From positions 36,654 to 100,653 of the forward strand of contig VGGK01000004.1 of assembly GCA_016868665.1 (NCBI GenBank): a DNA stretch of 64,000 bases, given 5' to 3'. The stretch's first letter is position 1, and each line of letters opens with the position of its first letter. The notes beneath the pieces were generated by a model. That model saw only the letters and a list, made by a program, of their open reading frames with translations. It was not told where the DNA came from and did not search any database. Shown piece after piece: positions 45,898-55,172 of this stretch. The stretch comes from Chlorobiota bacterium (GTDB lineage: Bacteria; Bacteroidota; Chlorobiia; Chlorobiales; Chlorobiaceae). The position numbers and the translations under genes are program-made.

Positions 45898-48800
45898 TTA
45901 CTGTTGCCTGATGGTCTTTTTTTCGTAGATTTTTCGTTCTATCATGTAATAGGTCAGAGGAACGATACCAAGTGTAAGAATCGTCGACAGTAACGCGCCC
46001 CACATCAGAGATATGGCAAGCCCCTGGAAAATCGGATCGAAAAGAATGACGATCGCCCCTATCACAACGGTGCCTGCCGTTAGAATAATGGGCCTGGTTC
46101 GTACCGCAACGGACTCGACCACCGCCTGCTTGAGATCGACCCCTTCCTGAATCCTCAGCTGGATGAAATCGATGAGCAGCACGGAATTGCGCACCATGAT
46201 GCCGGCAAGGGCGATCATGCCGATCATGCTGGTGGCCGTAAAGAAGGCCCCGTGAATGAAATGGCCGGGAACGATGCCGACAAGACTCAGGGGTATGGCT
46301 ATCATCATGACGATGGGAGTCCTGAACGACTGGAACCATCCCACGATCAGCAGATAGATGATAACCAGTACTATGGCAAACGCCGTACCGAGATCCCTGA
46401 ACACTTCGAAGGTTATCTGCCATTCGCCGTCCCACTTGAGGGCAAGTTGCTCCTCCGATTCAGGAATTGACGTATAGAGAGGCGTGATCGAATAGCCACC
46501 GGGCATCTTCAGCTGCATGATCTTCTTGTCGAGTTCGAGCATGGCATACACCGGGCTTTCGGTAATGCCTGCAACATCTGCCGTTACATAGACGACCCTA
46601 TGGAGATCCTTTCGGTAGACGCTCTTGTCCTGAACCTTTTCCTTTATGGTTACAAGTTCGGATATCGGAATCATCTGTCCGGCACGAAGCCTTGATGTCA
46701 GACTGCCCATACCCTGCGACTGGACGAATATTCCTGAAAGATCCTTCAGGGAAGTTCTGTCGGCACGCGGCAGACGCAATTGTATCGAAACCGGTTCGCG
46801 TGCATCTTCGTCGTGCAGAAGACCAACCTCAACGCCATCGAGCGACATGCGCAGTGTCTGAACGATCTGTTCGGTGGTAACCCCTCTGAATGCCGCCCGC
46901 TGTTTATCGACAACAAGGTCGTAAACCAGCTGGTCATCCTCAACGAGCCAGTCCACATCAACAACTCCGGGCGTTTCGCCGAAAATTTTCTTCACTTCCT
47001 CAGCCAGAGCGATCTGCTCTTTCAGCGACGGGCCGTAAATTTCGGCCACGAGAGTCGACAGAACCGGAGGTCCCGGTGGAATTTCGACAACCTTGGCATT
47101 GGCGCCGTGCCGTGCGGCGATCTTCTGCACTTCGGGACGAACTCGCTTTGCGATATCATGGCTCTGCAGAGCGCGCTGCTCTTTCGGAACAAGGTTAACC
47201 TGGATATCCGCCATATTGGGGCTCTGGCGCAGGTAGTAGTGCCTGACAAGGCCGTTGAAATTGATCGGAGCGTTCGTGCCGGCATAGTACTGGTAGTTCT
47301 CCACTTCAGGAACGGTCCTGAGATATGCGCTTATCTCCTTGGCAACCACGGCCGTCTTCTCGAGCGCACTGCCCTCGGGCATATCGATGATCACCTGGAA
47401 CTCGCTCTTGTTGTCGAACGGAAGCATTTTCAACTGAACCATTTTGAGAGGAATCATCAGTATGGAGCCGGCAAGCAAAAGACCTACAAACAGAAAGGCA
47501 CCCCACGCCATCAGCCTGTTGTTGAGAAACGGCATCAGGATTTTTTCATAGAACCGGTAATACAGGGACTTCCTGATATCGTACTCCTCCCCTGCGTGCC
47601 CGTCGTCGGCTTTAAGCAGCCGGTAAGACAGCCAGGGCGTTGCGATGAGCGCGACGAACAGCGAAAAAATCATGGCCAGCGAGGCCCCGATAGGCATCGG
47701 ACTCATATACGGCCCCATCAGGCCAGACACAAAAACCATAGGCAGCACCGAAGCGATAACGGTCAGTGTCGCAAGGATGGTCGGATTGCCGACCTCGCTG
47801 ATGGCAGCAAGCGATGCCTGGAGTTTCGGCATCCTGCGCATCGAAAGATGGCGGTGAATATTTTCGGCTATGATGATGGAGTCGTCGACAACGATGCCGG
47901 TAACGAAAATAAGAGCGAACAACGTCACCCTGTTCAGGGTGTAGTCGAAGAGGTAATAGACAAGAAGGGTAAGGGCAAAGGTGATCGGCACCGAGGCGAA
48001 GACAACCAGACCGCCCCTCCATCCGAGGAAAAGGGCGACAACAACCGTAACGGCAACCACGGCGCCTATGAGATGTTCGAGCAGGGTGAATACTTTCTCC
48101 GATGCCGTCTCTCCGTAATTCCTTGTTTCGGTAACGGTCACGGTGGCAGGAATCACCGAGCCCTTCATTCCCTCAAGGCGGGCAATGACCTTTTCGGCAA
48201 GGGCTGTCGCATCGGAGCCTTTCCGTTTTGCGACAGTCAGGGTCACTGCCGGATACTCACCGGACCCGTTCTTTGCCGATGCCGCCCCCCAGCCGAAAAA
48301 CGTATAGTTGCCGACCTCTTCAGGCCCATCGGTAATGGAGGCTACATCCCGAAGGTAGACCGGCGAAGCTCCGTAAACGCCGACAACGATACTGCCGACA
48401 TCTTCTGCGTTATCGAGAAACCGTCCCGACCTGACGATGATCTCCTCATTCATCTGCCTGAAATCCCCTGCGGTCATCTGGACGTTAGCCGCCTGTACCT
48501 GCCGTGCGATCTGGAGAGGAGTGACATTGTACCGGGAAAGCCTCTCTTTGTCGAGCAGCACGCGTATCTGCCTTTTCTGGCCTCCCTTTATCTCGACATC
48601 GCCGATATTTTCGACTTTCTTGATCTGTTCTGCGGCATACAGGGCAATACGCCTGAGCTCGTACGGATCGTGGCTCCTGCTCCAGAAAGTAAGGTTGAGC
48701 ACCGGAACGTCATCGATCGCCACCTTTTTCATCAGCGGCATCTGAACGCCCTGCGGCATCCTGTCCATATTTTTCATGAGCGCGGTCCAGAGCTTGACCA

Positions 48801-49128
48801 TACTCTCTTCCGTATCGGCACCCACGTCGTAACGCACCGTAACAAGCGACATATCCGGCATCGATGTCGAATAAACATAATCCACGCCGGGGATTTCCGT
48901 CAGCGAACGCTCGAACGGCTTTGAGATCCGCTCTTCGACTTCCCCTGGCTGCGCGCCAGGGTAAGGGATAAAGATATCGACCATAGGAACCACAATCTGC
49001 GGCTCCTCCTCCCTTGGCGTCATGAACGTCGCGATAATGCCGACCAGAAGTGCCGCCACCATCAGGAGCGGAGTGATCTTCGAATTGATGAACTGCCGGG
49101 CAAGCCTGCCTGCTATACCTTCATTCAT
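45898..49128 (-). CDS. RND-family efflux pump, inner-membrane subunit
   Basis: A 1076-residue proton-driven RND transporter of normal length with the 12-span, two-large-loop plan. The N-terminus (FINSKITPLLMVAALLVGIIATFMTP-like) and the TM4 motif GIVVDDSIIIAENIHRH carry the paired aspartates of the proton relay. Heavy-metal (CzcA/CusA) pumps usually have a different TM4 pattern, so substrate class is open. It is encoded between a short adaptor gene and a PII-like gene and is expected to work with the TolC-like channel. Confidence 0.92.
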   Translation of the reverse strand: MNEGIAGRLARQFINSKITPLLMVAALLVGIIATFMTPREEEPQIVVPMVDIFIPYPGAQPGEVEERISKPFERSLTEIPGVDYVYSTSMPDMSLVTVRYDVGADTEESMVKLWTALMKNMDRMPQGVQMPLMKKVAIDDVPVLNLTFWSRSHDPYELRRIALYAAEQIKKVENIGDVEIKGGQKRQIRVLLDKERLSRYNVTPLQIARQVQAANVQMTAGDFRQMNEEIIVRSGRFLDNAEDVGSIVVGVYGASPVYLRDVASITDGPEEVGNYTFFGWGAASAKNGSGEYPAVTLTVAKRKGSDATALAEKVIARLEGMKGSVIPATVTVTETRNYGETASEKVFTLLEHLIGAVVAVTVVVALFLGWRGGLVVFASVPITFALTLLVYYLFDYTLNRVTLFALIFVTGIVVDDSIIIAENIHRHLSMRRMPKLQASLAAISEVGNPTILATLTVIASVLPMVFVSGLMGPYMSPMPIGASLAMIFSLFVALIATPWLSYRLLKADDGHAGEEYDIRKSLYYRFYEKILMPFLNNRLMAWGAFLFVGLLLAGSILMIPLKMVQLKMLPFDNKSEFQVIIDMPEGSALEKTAVVAKEISAYLRTVPEVENYQYYAGTNAPINFNGLVRHYYLRQSPNMADIQVNLVPKEQRALQSHDIAKRVRPEVQKIAARHGANAKVVEIPPGPPVLSTLVAEIYGPSLKEQIALAEEVKKIFGETPGVVDVDWLVEDDQLVYDLVVDKQRAAFRGVTTEQIVQTLRMSLDGVEVGLLHDEDAREPVSIQLRLPRADRTSLKDLSGIFVQSQGMGSLTSRLRAGQMIPISELVTIKEKVQDKSVYRKDLHRVVYVTADVAGITESPVYAMLELDKKIMQLKMPGGYSITPLYTSIPESEEQLALKWDGEWQITFEVFRDLGTAFAIVLVIIYLLIVGWFQSFRTPIVMMIAIPLSLVGIVPGHFIHGAFFTATSMIGMIALAGIMVRNSVLLIDFIQLRIQEGVDLKQAVVESVAVRTRPIILTAGTVVIGAIVILFDPIFQGLAISLMWGALLSTILTLGIVPLTYYMIERKIYEKKTIRQQ

Positions 49129-49160
49129 TGGTATGAACCCTCTTTGTTATCTTGAAACTG

Positions 49161-49535
49161 CTATTCTACAACCATTCCTTCCCGAAGCTCCGGGCTGTAG
49201 CGCCCGACAACCATTTCGCCTTCATATAAACCGCTGATGACAACCAGCGATCCATTACTGGCATGACCCGTGGCTATCCATCGTTCGGAAATCCTGCCGC
49301 CGGCGCCGACGACATAGACGCCGGTCAGCGGCCCTTTGCTGAAAACAGCCTCCTTCGGCACAATCAGCACTGCGCCTGAAGCATCCGAAACCTTCTCGAT
49401 CCGGACGATGCTTTCTACCACAACCGGAGGCTGCGTTGGCGCGCTGCCGACAGGCTTCGGATCCTCTTTGCCGCACCCGGCAAGTATACCCGGAGCCAGG
49501 GCGATAATAAAAAGAATGGTCTGTCTGAGGCTCAT
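49161..49535 (-). CDS. Very short RND adaptor (membrane fusion) lipoprotein
   Basis: A 124-residue protein with signal peptide and lipobox (ILAGC, lipidated C21), then a linker to residue 44. It joins directly to what is normally the C-terminal part of an RND adaptor (VLIVPKEAVFSKGPLTGVYVVGAGG..., VISGLYEGEMVVGRYSPELREGMVVE). The alpha-hairpin, lipoyl and most beta-barrel regions of a usual 350-400 residue adaptor are missing. The frame is open with an intact start, so this is either a natural mini-adaptor or an in-frame deletion product. It lies between the TolC-like and pump genes. Confidence 0.7.
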   Translation of the reverse strand: MSLRQTILFIIALAPGILAGCGKEDPKPVGSAPTQPPVVVESIVRIEKVSDASGAVLIVPKEAVFSKGPLTGVYVVGAGGRISERWIATGHASNGSLVVISGLYEGEMVVGRYSPELREGMVVE

Positions 49536-49582
49536 ACCGGAAAATCTCCATCTGGTAAGTTGACTGGATGCCTTAGGGGCAG

Positions 49583-50908
49583 TTACCTGCCCGAGAAATA
49601 ATCAAGTTCGCTCCTTGCTATGCAGTAATCGTGCCTTGCCTGATTGAGACGCAGCTTCGCATAGGTGTAAGCGCTTTCCCGCATAAGCAGTTCGAAGGTC
49701 ATGGCCATACCGGTTTTGAACTGCTCATTGATATAGTCGAGGCTGACTCCGGCCTCGGTGAGCGCCTGCTGCGCAACGGCGATTCTCGCTTTGGCAGTTT
49801 TCATTTCGCGAGCGGCTTTCCTGATTTCCGCAAGGCTTCCGTTTTTTGCCGCTTCGTAAGAGTACCTCGCTTCAAGCTCCATCGCTTTGGCTTCCCGGAT
49901 CTTTCCTTCAGAAGCCATGCCGTCGAATATATCCCACTGCACGTTCACGCCCATAACCCAGCTTGAACCTCCGCTGAAAATATTGTCGCTATGCAGATCG
50001 GTTCGGAAAAACCCGTTCACCCGCGGAAGCCTCGATGCGCGCGCCATATCCTCCTGCTGCTCTGCAACTTCCCGATATACCTGCATGGCCATGAGATCGC
50101 CGCGGCTCTCGGGAACGCGAGCTTCGTCGACATCGGGAGATCCCTTGCCGATCACGAAATCCCCGGTAGGGATGACCGCGACATCCTGTTCAAGGTTAAG
50201 CATCGCCCGCAATGCATCGGCAGCGTTCCGCGCTGCATCATGCAACATAAGCTTCTGCTCGTTGAGCTCCGCAAGCCTGACTTCGGTCGAGAGCTTGTCG
50301 GATTTCGGCAGAAGGCCGACCTTGTATGCCTTGCCGGCCTCACGGCTGTGCGCCTGCATGGCAACGATCGACTGCTCTATGGACTCCATATTCTTCCGGG
50401 CAAGGATAAGCCCGTAATAAACCTTGCTGACCTGCAGCGCAATCGACTCTTCGGTCCTCGAAGCCATGAACTCCTGAGCCTTTTTCGCCGTCGACGCCAC
50501 CTTGCGCCCGATGGCCGCATCGGCATTGTAGATCGGCTGCATCACCTGAAGCGAGGTGTTGAAATCGTTTATCGTCGACGCATCATTGAGTTTTGCTGCG
50601 TCGAAATCGGCATTCTGTATACTGTTCTGCTGCAATTTGAACACCAGAGCGGCGCCGGGATCGTTCGTCACTACAGCGGTTTCGGAAAGCGTCACTTTCG
50701 GCAGGTACGACTGGCGGGTCTGCATGATCTTCGCTTCAGCCTGATCTACCCTGCTGCGGGCAGCCTTGATGGTATAATTATTCTCTCGGGCCATGTGCAA
50801 AGCCTCGTCGAGCGAAAGCCTGACGGTCCTGTTGCCGGCAACCGCGCCGGCCGGAGCGGAGAGCGCTCCGAAAAGGCAGATACCGGCCAATGCCTGGTAT
50901 AGCTTCAT
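49583..50908 (-). CDS. TolC-like outer-membrane efflux protein
   Basis: A 441-residue outer membrane factor with a signal peptide (about residues 1-23). Two OEP repeats of long helices follow, each beginning like LSLDEALHMARENNYTIKAARSRVDQAEAKI and EIRKAAREMKTAKARIAVAQQALTEA. Three such proteins form the trans-periplasmic channel for RND pumps. It starts 6 bases after the CsoR-family gene and precedes the adaptor gene, so the operon is regulator-channel-adaptor-pump. Confidence 0.9.
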   Translation of the reverse strand: MKLYQALAGICLFGALSAPAGAVAGNRTVRLSLDEALHMARENNYTIKAARSRVDQAEAKIMQTRQSYLPKVTLSETAVVTNDPGAALVFKLQQNSIQNADFDAAKLNDASTINDFNTSLQVMQPIYNADAAIGRKVASTAKKAQEFMASRTEESIALQVSKVYYGLILARKNMESIEQSIVAMQAHSREAGKAYKVGLLPKSDKLSTEVRLAELNEQKLMLHDAARNAADALRAMLNLEQDVAVIPTGDFVIGKGSPDVDEARVPESRGDLMAMQVYREVAEQQEDMARASRLPRVNGFFRTDLHSDNIFSGGSSWVMGVNVQWDIFDGMASEGKIREAKAMELEARYSYEAAKNGSLAEIRKAAREMKTAKARIAVAQQALTEAGVSLDYINEQFKTGMAMTFELLMRESAYTYAKLRLNQARHDYCIARSELDYFSGR

Positions 50909-50914
50909 GGTATT

Positions 50915-51145
50915 CTACTGTTTTGAAATGAGTTTGAGAATCTTCCCCACGTTTTCCGACTCGTTATGACTCATGCACTCCTTGAGGCTTCTTTCGAGCA
51001 CAAGCGAATAGGTCTTGTCAAGCGCGGCTTTCGCTGCCTGGAACTGAATAATGACCTTATCGCAACCCTCCCCTCCGTCGATCATCCTGACAAGTGCCTC
51101 GACCTGTCCGGCAACCTTCTTGAGTCTCAGAATAACATCATCCAT
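50915..51145 (-). CDS. CsoR/RcnR/CstR-family transcriptional repressor
   Basis: A 76-residue all-helical DUF156 repressor. The family core is IDGGEGCDKVIIQFQAAKAALDK. Cysteines C28 and C57 have the 29-residue spacing of the copper-binding and persulfide-sensing Cys pairs in CsoR and CstR. The position of the copper-ligand His of CsoR is occupied by serine (S53), which favours a persulfide sensor (CstR-like) or another ligand set over a Cu(I) sensor. It is the first gene of the efflux operon, and a matching operator lies 50-66 bases upstream of its start. Confidence 0.88.
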   Translation of the reverse strand: MDDVILRLKKVAGQVEALVRMIDGGEGCDKVIIQFQAAKAALDKTYSLVLERSLKECMSHNESENVGKILKLISKQ

Positions 51146-51194
51146 ATTTTTATCATCAAGTTGCAGGACTTACAGACAGCCAAGGCGCATACCT

Positions 51195-51211
51195 ATACCC
51201 CGTATGGGTAT
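51195..51211. promoter_or_regulatory. Probable CsoR/CstR-family operator
   Basis: A perfect inverted repeat of ATACCC (51195-51200) and GGGTAT (51206-51211) around CGTAT, the G/C-tract palindrome typical of CsoR-family operators. An overlapping pair CATACC/GGTATG widens it to 51188-51212. It lies 50 bases upstream of the repressor start, between it and the upstream hydrolase gene, so autoregulation of the efflux operon is the natural reading. Confidence 0.75.
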
Positions 51212-51259
51212 GTAATGTATAAAATATTTTTTTCTAAAAAAAGAGCTTGCACTCTCTGC

Positions 51260-52132
51260 TTATCCGAGGAGTCTGCTTGCTGCACAAAAATGGCTGCGAA
51301 GAGCCAGCTCAAACTCCGGAAGCACTTCGAGCATCGGCAGATGGCCTGCATTATCGAACCTGGCCAGCCTGGTTAAGAAGGCACTCTGCTCGATTCGTCT
51401 GTTATAAAGGGTTTGCATGCCTTCTGGCGGGATAGTTCGGTCGGCCATGCCGACCACACAGAGAAGCGGCGCACCGATCTTTACAGCTTCAGACGTATAC
51501 CGCCCTATTATTTGAGGATCTATGGCAAATTTCCCGACAGCGGTCGCAGCCCGGCTGTCGCTTGTCACAAAATCCTCGACGAAAACAGTCCTGTACTTCT
51601 GTTCGATGGGCCTGCCTATGGTGCGATCGATGAACAACGACTTGAACGGTTCAAAAATAAATACCCACTTGAAGAGCATGGCAACATCGATCATACCGCC
51701 GACCAGAACATGATGGAAAGATTTGAGCAGTTCATCATCGAAAATACCACAATTGACAATTGTAGCCGAAACAAGGGATTCAGGATGCCTGTTGCAGATT
51801 TCAGTCGCTATCATACCTCCCATCGAATGGCCAACAATATGCAGCTTTCTGGAGCCGAGAAGGCCAAGACGGACAAGCAACTCCGACGCCTCATCGGCAA
51901 ACCCCTCGACGGAAAAGCAAAGACACGAATGGCTGCATACGGTTCGGCCCGTTCCGCTTTGATCGAAGGAAACACAACGGTACTGCGAAGACAGCCGATC
52001 GATTACCGGCATCCAGTATCTCGCAGAAATGGACCAGCCGTTGAAAAACAAAACGACTTCCCGATCGTCGCCAACACCCCATCCGGTGTCTTCATAGTAG
52101 ATCTTCCCTCTTGTTGTATCAGCAAAACTCAT
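51260..52132 (-). CDS. Alpha/beta-fold hydrolase
   Basis: A 290-residue hydrolase. It shows the strand-turn FFNGWSISARYW (oxyanion region), FDQSGTGRT, the nucleophile elbow GHSMGG with Ser near residue 103, a possible acid in VVGMADRTIPP, and the catalytic His in DNAGHLPMLE. The substrate is unknown. It overlaps the upstream ICMT-like gene by four bases and reads toward the efflux operon, but the operator and promoter region lies between them. Confidence 0.85.
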   Translation of the reverse strand: MSFADTTRGKIYYEDTGWGVGDDREVVLFFNGWSISARYWMPVIDRLSSQYRCVSFDQSGTGRTVCSHSCLCFSVEGFADEASELLVRLGLLGSRKLHIVGHSMGGMIATEICNRHPESLVSATIVNCGIFDDELLKSFHHVLVGGMIDVAMLFKWVFIFEPFKSLFIDRTIGRPIEQKYRTVFVEDFVTSDSRAATAVGKFAIDPQIIGRYTSEAVKIGAPLLCVVGMADRTIPPEGMQTLYNRRIEQSAFLTRLARFDNAGHLPMLEVLPEFELALRSHFCAASRLLG

Positions 52133-52785
52133 GGCTGGTCGTTCCGGTTAAAAAAGATTTGCCGAACCATCTTTCCGGGGGCTGGCAAAAAAGCCCCCGT
52201 ACGCTTAACATACGCCCGGTATTCGTCCCCGAAAAAACCGATCAGCATTTTCTCCTCCTTTAAAGCCCATTTGACAGTCAAAACTATGGCAATCAGGCTA
52301 AACAACATAACGGCCGCATTCGCCGTAATAAGTATAAAAGCCATAAAAAGCACCATCATTCCGGTATACATGGGATGCCTGATAAAACGATAGGGCCCTG
52401 AGGTTACAAGCTTATGCCCTTCCATCATCCTGGGCAAAGGACTCCAGTATCTTCCGAGCGCTTTCATGGTCAGAAAAAGAAAAAGGAAAGATACCGCACC
52501 AGCAATAACGCCCCCGTAACGGAACCATATGGGAAACGTAAAATGCAACGCCTCAACCCATGGAGGATACCATGTGTAACTCGCCACGATAGCTATCCAT
52601 AAAAAAAACATTACCTTCTGGAAAACAACCCTGAAACGGCTGATTTCGCCTGGATCTCCCGTTTCAGGCATTATCGGCTCCCCTTGCGGTTTCAAACGCT
52701 GTACAAACAAGCCTCTCATCAGGAAACCAGCGACGTAGATCCCGGCAAAAATAATCCTGAACGGCAACTCATCATGCATGGCCAT
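52129..52785 (-). CDS. Isoprenylcysteine carboxyl methyltransferase-like membrane protein
   Basis: A 218-residue protein with about five membrane segments. The C-terminal signature GPYRFIRHPMYTG and EEKMLIGFFGDEYRAYVKRTGAFLP are the SAM-binding hallmarks of the ICMT/PEMT family, which in bacteria also covers phospholipid and small-thiol methyltransferases. The true substrate is unknown. It forms a two-gene unit with the hydrolase (ATGA overlap). Confidence 0.8.
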   Translation of the reverse strand: MAMHDELPFRIIFAGIYVAGFLMRGLFVQRLKPQGEPIMPETGDPGEISRFRVVFQKVMFFLWIAIVASYTWYPPWVEALHFTFPIWFRYGGVIAGAVSFLFLFLTMKALGRYWSPLPRMMEGHKLVTSGPYRFIRHPMYTGMMVLFMAFILITANAAVMLFSLIAIVLTVKWALKEEKMLIGFFGDEYRAYVKRTGAFLPAPGKMVRQIFFNRNDQP

Positions 52786-53107
52786 ACATTGTTTTACTGG
52801 TTTTTCAAGCTCACATCGGGGGAAAGTTAATGCTCTCTGAAAATATAATGAAAAGGGTCGGTGAAGTCAGGTTAATAGTTTTTTGCAAGAGTGGCAAGAA
52901 CGGTTACATTCTAAGGTCATACTGGAATCTTCAGGTAAGGAACTGTTGGGCGAGTAAACCTGTTTATCAGGAACACTCAGGCAGCAGATGCCCATTCATC
53001 CTGAGCTGAATCGGGTTCCCGCGAAAAAAAACGAATTCCAGCGCCTGACCTGAGAAAAACAAGAGCATGAAACAACATCGAGGAGAAGGAAACGTTTTTG
53101 TGTAATC
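52786..53107. other. Gap without a convincing gene, left border of the pigment locus
   Basis: 322 bases between the ICMT-like gene and the DUF1997-like gene. The only frames are tiny, for example 21 codons at 52988-53053 and 12 codons just before 53108, with no known family. A GAGGAGAAGG ribosome binding site for the next gene is at its right end. No tRNA, terminator or insertion-sequence end was found. Confidence 0.5.
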
Positions 53108-53731
53108 ATGGAAGTTGTAGGAAAAAGCAAAGCATTAGTGGTTCTTGAGTCATGCCTTCAGGAATCGACTGTATATTTCTCCAATCACGAGAAAATCCTG
53201 AAATGCAATCCTTACTGCAGATATGTCCGCTACATAGAGGATCTCGACGTTTTTCAATGGACCTTCGAGGTCGACGATCCTCGAAACAACCCGATCGTAG
53301 CCATCTTTTTTGTCAGGCAGACCGAAGAGCATATCCCGACAGACAGTGCTGTTTTCAAGCGCTACGCCGGTGAAAGCCGGGCTCCCATCGATACAGAGAC
53401 TCCTGGAAAAAAAATAATCTGGGAAACCGTCGAGTCGGCCCCGGAACTGCTTTTCAGCAACGACCATACCTTCATCGGCAAGACTTTTTCAGAAATCTTC
53501 CTTCTTCACCAGACCGACAACCGGACAGCCGTGCATTTCGAAACAAATATATCGCTGGATTTCAAACTGTCATTCCCGCTCAATCTCATGCCGGAACCGG
53601 CACTGAAATTCATGAGCGATATGATTATGTCAAAAATCATGCAGCAGGCAACCGAAAGCATGCTCTGTCAGGTTCAGTCGGATATCTGCTGCTCTATGCC
53701 TGAAATTGCCGCCGAAGGGGGGAAGAAATAG
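53108..53731 (+). CDS. DUF1997-like protein
   Basis: A 207-residue protein with an alternating beta-rich pattern (for example YVRYIEDLDVFQWTFEV and TAVHFETNISLDFKLSFPLNLMPE) and a C-terminal helix with Met and Cys residues. It resembles the DUF1997/SRPBCC-like proteins seen mainly in photosynthetic organisms, although this is recognised only loosely. It is the first gene of the A+T-rich pigment cluster, and a good ribosome binding site lies upstream. A lipid- or pigment-binding role would fit but is inference. Confidence 0.5.
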   Translation: MEVVGKSKALVVLESCLQESTVYFSNHEKILKCNPYCRYVRYIEDLDVFQWTFEVDDPRNNPIVAIFFVRQTEEHIPTDSAVFKRYAGESRAPIDTETPGKKIIWETVESAPELLFSNDHTFIGKTFSEIFLLHQTDNRTAVHFETNISLDFKLSFPLNLMPEPALKFMSDMIMSKIMQQATESMLCQVQSDICCSMPEIAAEGGKK

Positions 53732-53907
53732 AAAGGGAAAATGGCAAGACAGAGTTTGTCTTCCCACTGTCTGATTCTCAACATAAGCATCATGTAGCAG
53801 AGCCTCCCATACAATAAGGGCTTAACTCATGCCTCTTGATCACTCGAAACAAAATACCTATTTTGATGCAACGTTCTGTTGTTTCGTTGAAAACCTCACC
53901 TCTTCCC

Positions 53908-55146
53908 ATGACTAAACCATCAAAAATACAGACACCTCGCTTCGACGAGCCATTGTGCAGCAAATGCGGTCTATGCATGGGCAATGCCTGGCCGGTGAAG
54001 GAGAGCCTGGAAAGCTGTGTTTTTCGTTGTGGGTGGGTAGAAAATCATGAACAAAGGATTTTCGGAAGAGTAAGGAACCCGGATGACAGCGACGAACTGC
54101 GTTTCGGTATCAGCCTCAAACGATTCAACGCAACATTGAAAAAACCTGTCAATGGAGCGCAATGGAGCGGAATCATTACCCGAATATCCACTATGGCTCT
54201 GCAAACAAACCTTGTGGATGCGGTGCTTACGCTTCATGGAGAGCCTCTGAAACCAAAAGCAGTGCTTGCTAAAACCGCTCAGGATATTCATGAGGCACGC
54301 GGCAACAAACCCGTACTTTCTCCGGTGCTTCAGGCATTGCATACGGCTTATCGGGAAAAAACGACAAGACTCCTGATTGTCGGCGCTGCCTGCCATGTAC
54401 ATATGGTAAGGGATTTTACAAGAAAAAGCCCCTATTTTGCCGATTTGGACCTGTATATCGTAGGCATTCCTTGCACAGATAATCTGGAACCATCCCACCT
54501 TCAATGGGTTTTCCGGAATATCAGCAAAAAACCGGAAACGGTTATCAATTTCGAATTCATGCAGGACTACAGGGTACATATTCTGCACAAAGCCGGAAAA
54601 GTCGAAAAAATCCCTTTTTTCTGCCTTCCATCAGCAGTTATGAAAGTAGGAGTGTTTCCGAACTCCTGCCTGAGTTGCTTTGATTACATCAACAGCCTTT
54701 CAGATATCACTGTCGGCTATTTAGGCGCCCCCTACAGCAAAAACAGAAAAACACAATGGATTATTGTCAGAACTGAAAGAGGAAAAAAGCTGCTGGATCT
54801 TATCAATGATGAAATAGAAACGTCACCTGAAGTTTTTTTTGGCGATAGTCATAGTGCGGTACAAGCAGCACTTCAGCCAACTCTCATGCCGATTCTTCAA
54901 CCGGAGAAGCTTGATGACCGGAAAGCGATGCCTAAATGGCTTGGCATCTATCTGAGCCATAAAAAAGCGAAATCCGGTCCAGGAGGAACTGAATTTGCAA
55001 AATACTCAATAGATATTCATGCTATAAGGAACTTCTATTTCCTTAAAATGTACCGTCCGGATGATATAGGCATTGTGCCGACCCATATCTATGACCTTCT
55101 TTCTCAATATGATCTTTCATTGATAGAAAGAATAATCGAGTCCTGA
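53908..55146 (+). CDS. BciB/HCAR-family (bacterio)chlorophyllide reductase (FrhB-like)
   Basis: About 412 residues of the FrhB family. The iron-sulfur N-terminus LCSKCGLC, the segments GAQWSGIITRI and FEFMQDYRVHILHK, and the second Cys site SCLSCFDYINSLSDITVGYLGAP are close to those of BciB (8-vinyl reductase) and plant HCAR (7-hydroxymethyl chlorophyll a reductase). Both use reduced ferredoxin and FAD. Which reaction this copy performs is undecided; its position beside a chlorophyll b reductase-like SDR makes an HCAR-type role attractive. The start is uncertain: ATG 53908 or 53866, no clear ribosome binding site; a TTG at 53836 is also in frame. Confidence 0.85.
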   Translation: MTKPSKIQTPRFDEPLCSKCGLCMGNAWPVKESLESCVFRCGWVENHEQRIFGRVRNPDDSDELRFGISLKRFNATLKKPVNGAQWSGIITRISTMALQTNLVDAVLTLHGEPLKPKAVLAKTAQDIHEARGNKPVLSPVLQALHTAYREKTTRLLIVGAACHVHMVRDFTRKSPYFADLDLYIVGIPCTDNLEPSHLQWVFRNISKKPETVINFEFMQDYRVHILHKAGKVEKIPFFCLPSAVMKVGVFPNSCLSCFDYINSLSDITVGYLGAPYSKNRKTQWIIVRTERGKKLLDLINDEIETSPEVFFGDSHSAVQAALQPTLMPILQPEKLDDRKAMPKWLGIYLSHKKAKSGPGGTEFAKYSIDIHAIRNFYFLKMYRPDDIGIVPTHIYDLLSQYDLSLIERIIES

Positions 55147-55172
55147 ATTTAACCGAACAAACTGCTATTAAC

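Noticed and set aside
46780..48924. A 714-residue open frame on the plus strand opposite the RND pump gene
   Set aside because: It is the mirror of a G+C-rich conserved gene, has no start signal and is rich in His/Arg as typical for antisense frames.
52988..53053. A 21-codon frame in the gap before the pigment locus
   Set aside because: No ribosome binding site, no family, and no supporting context.
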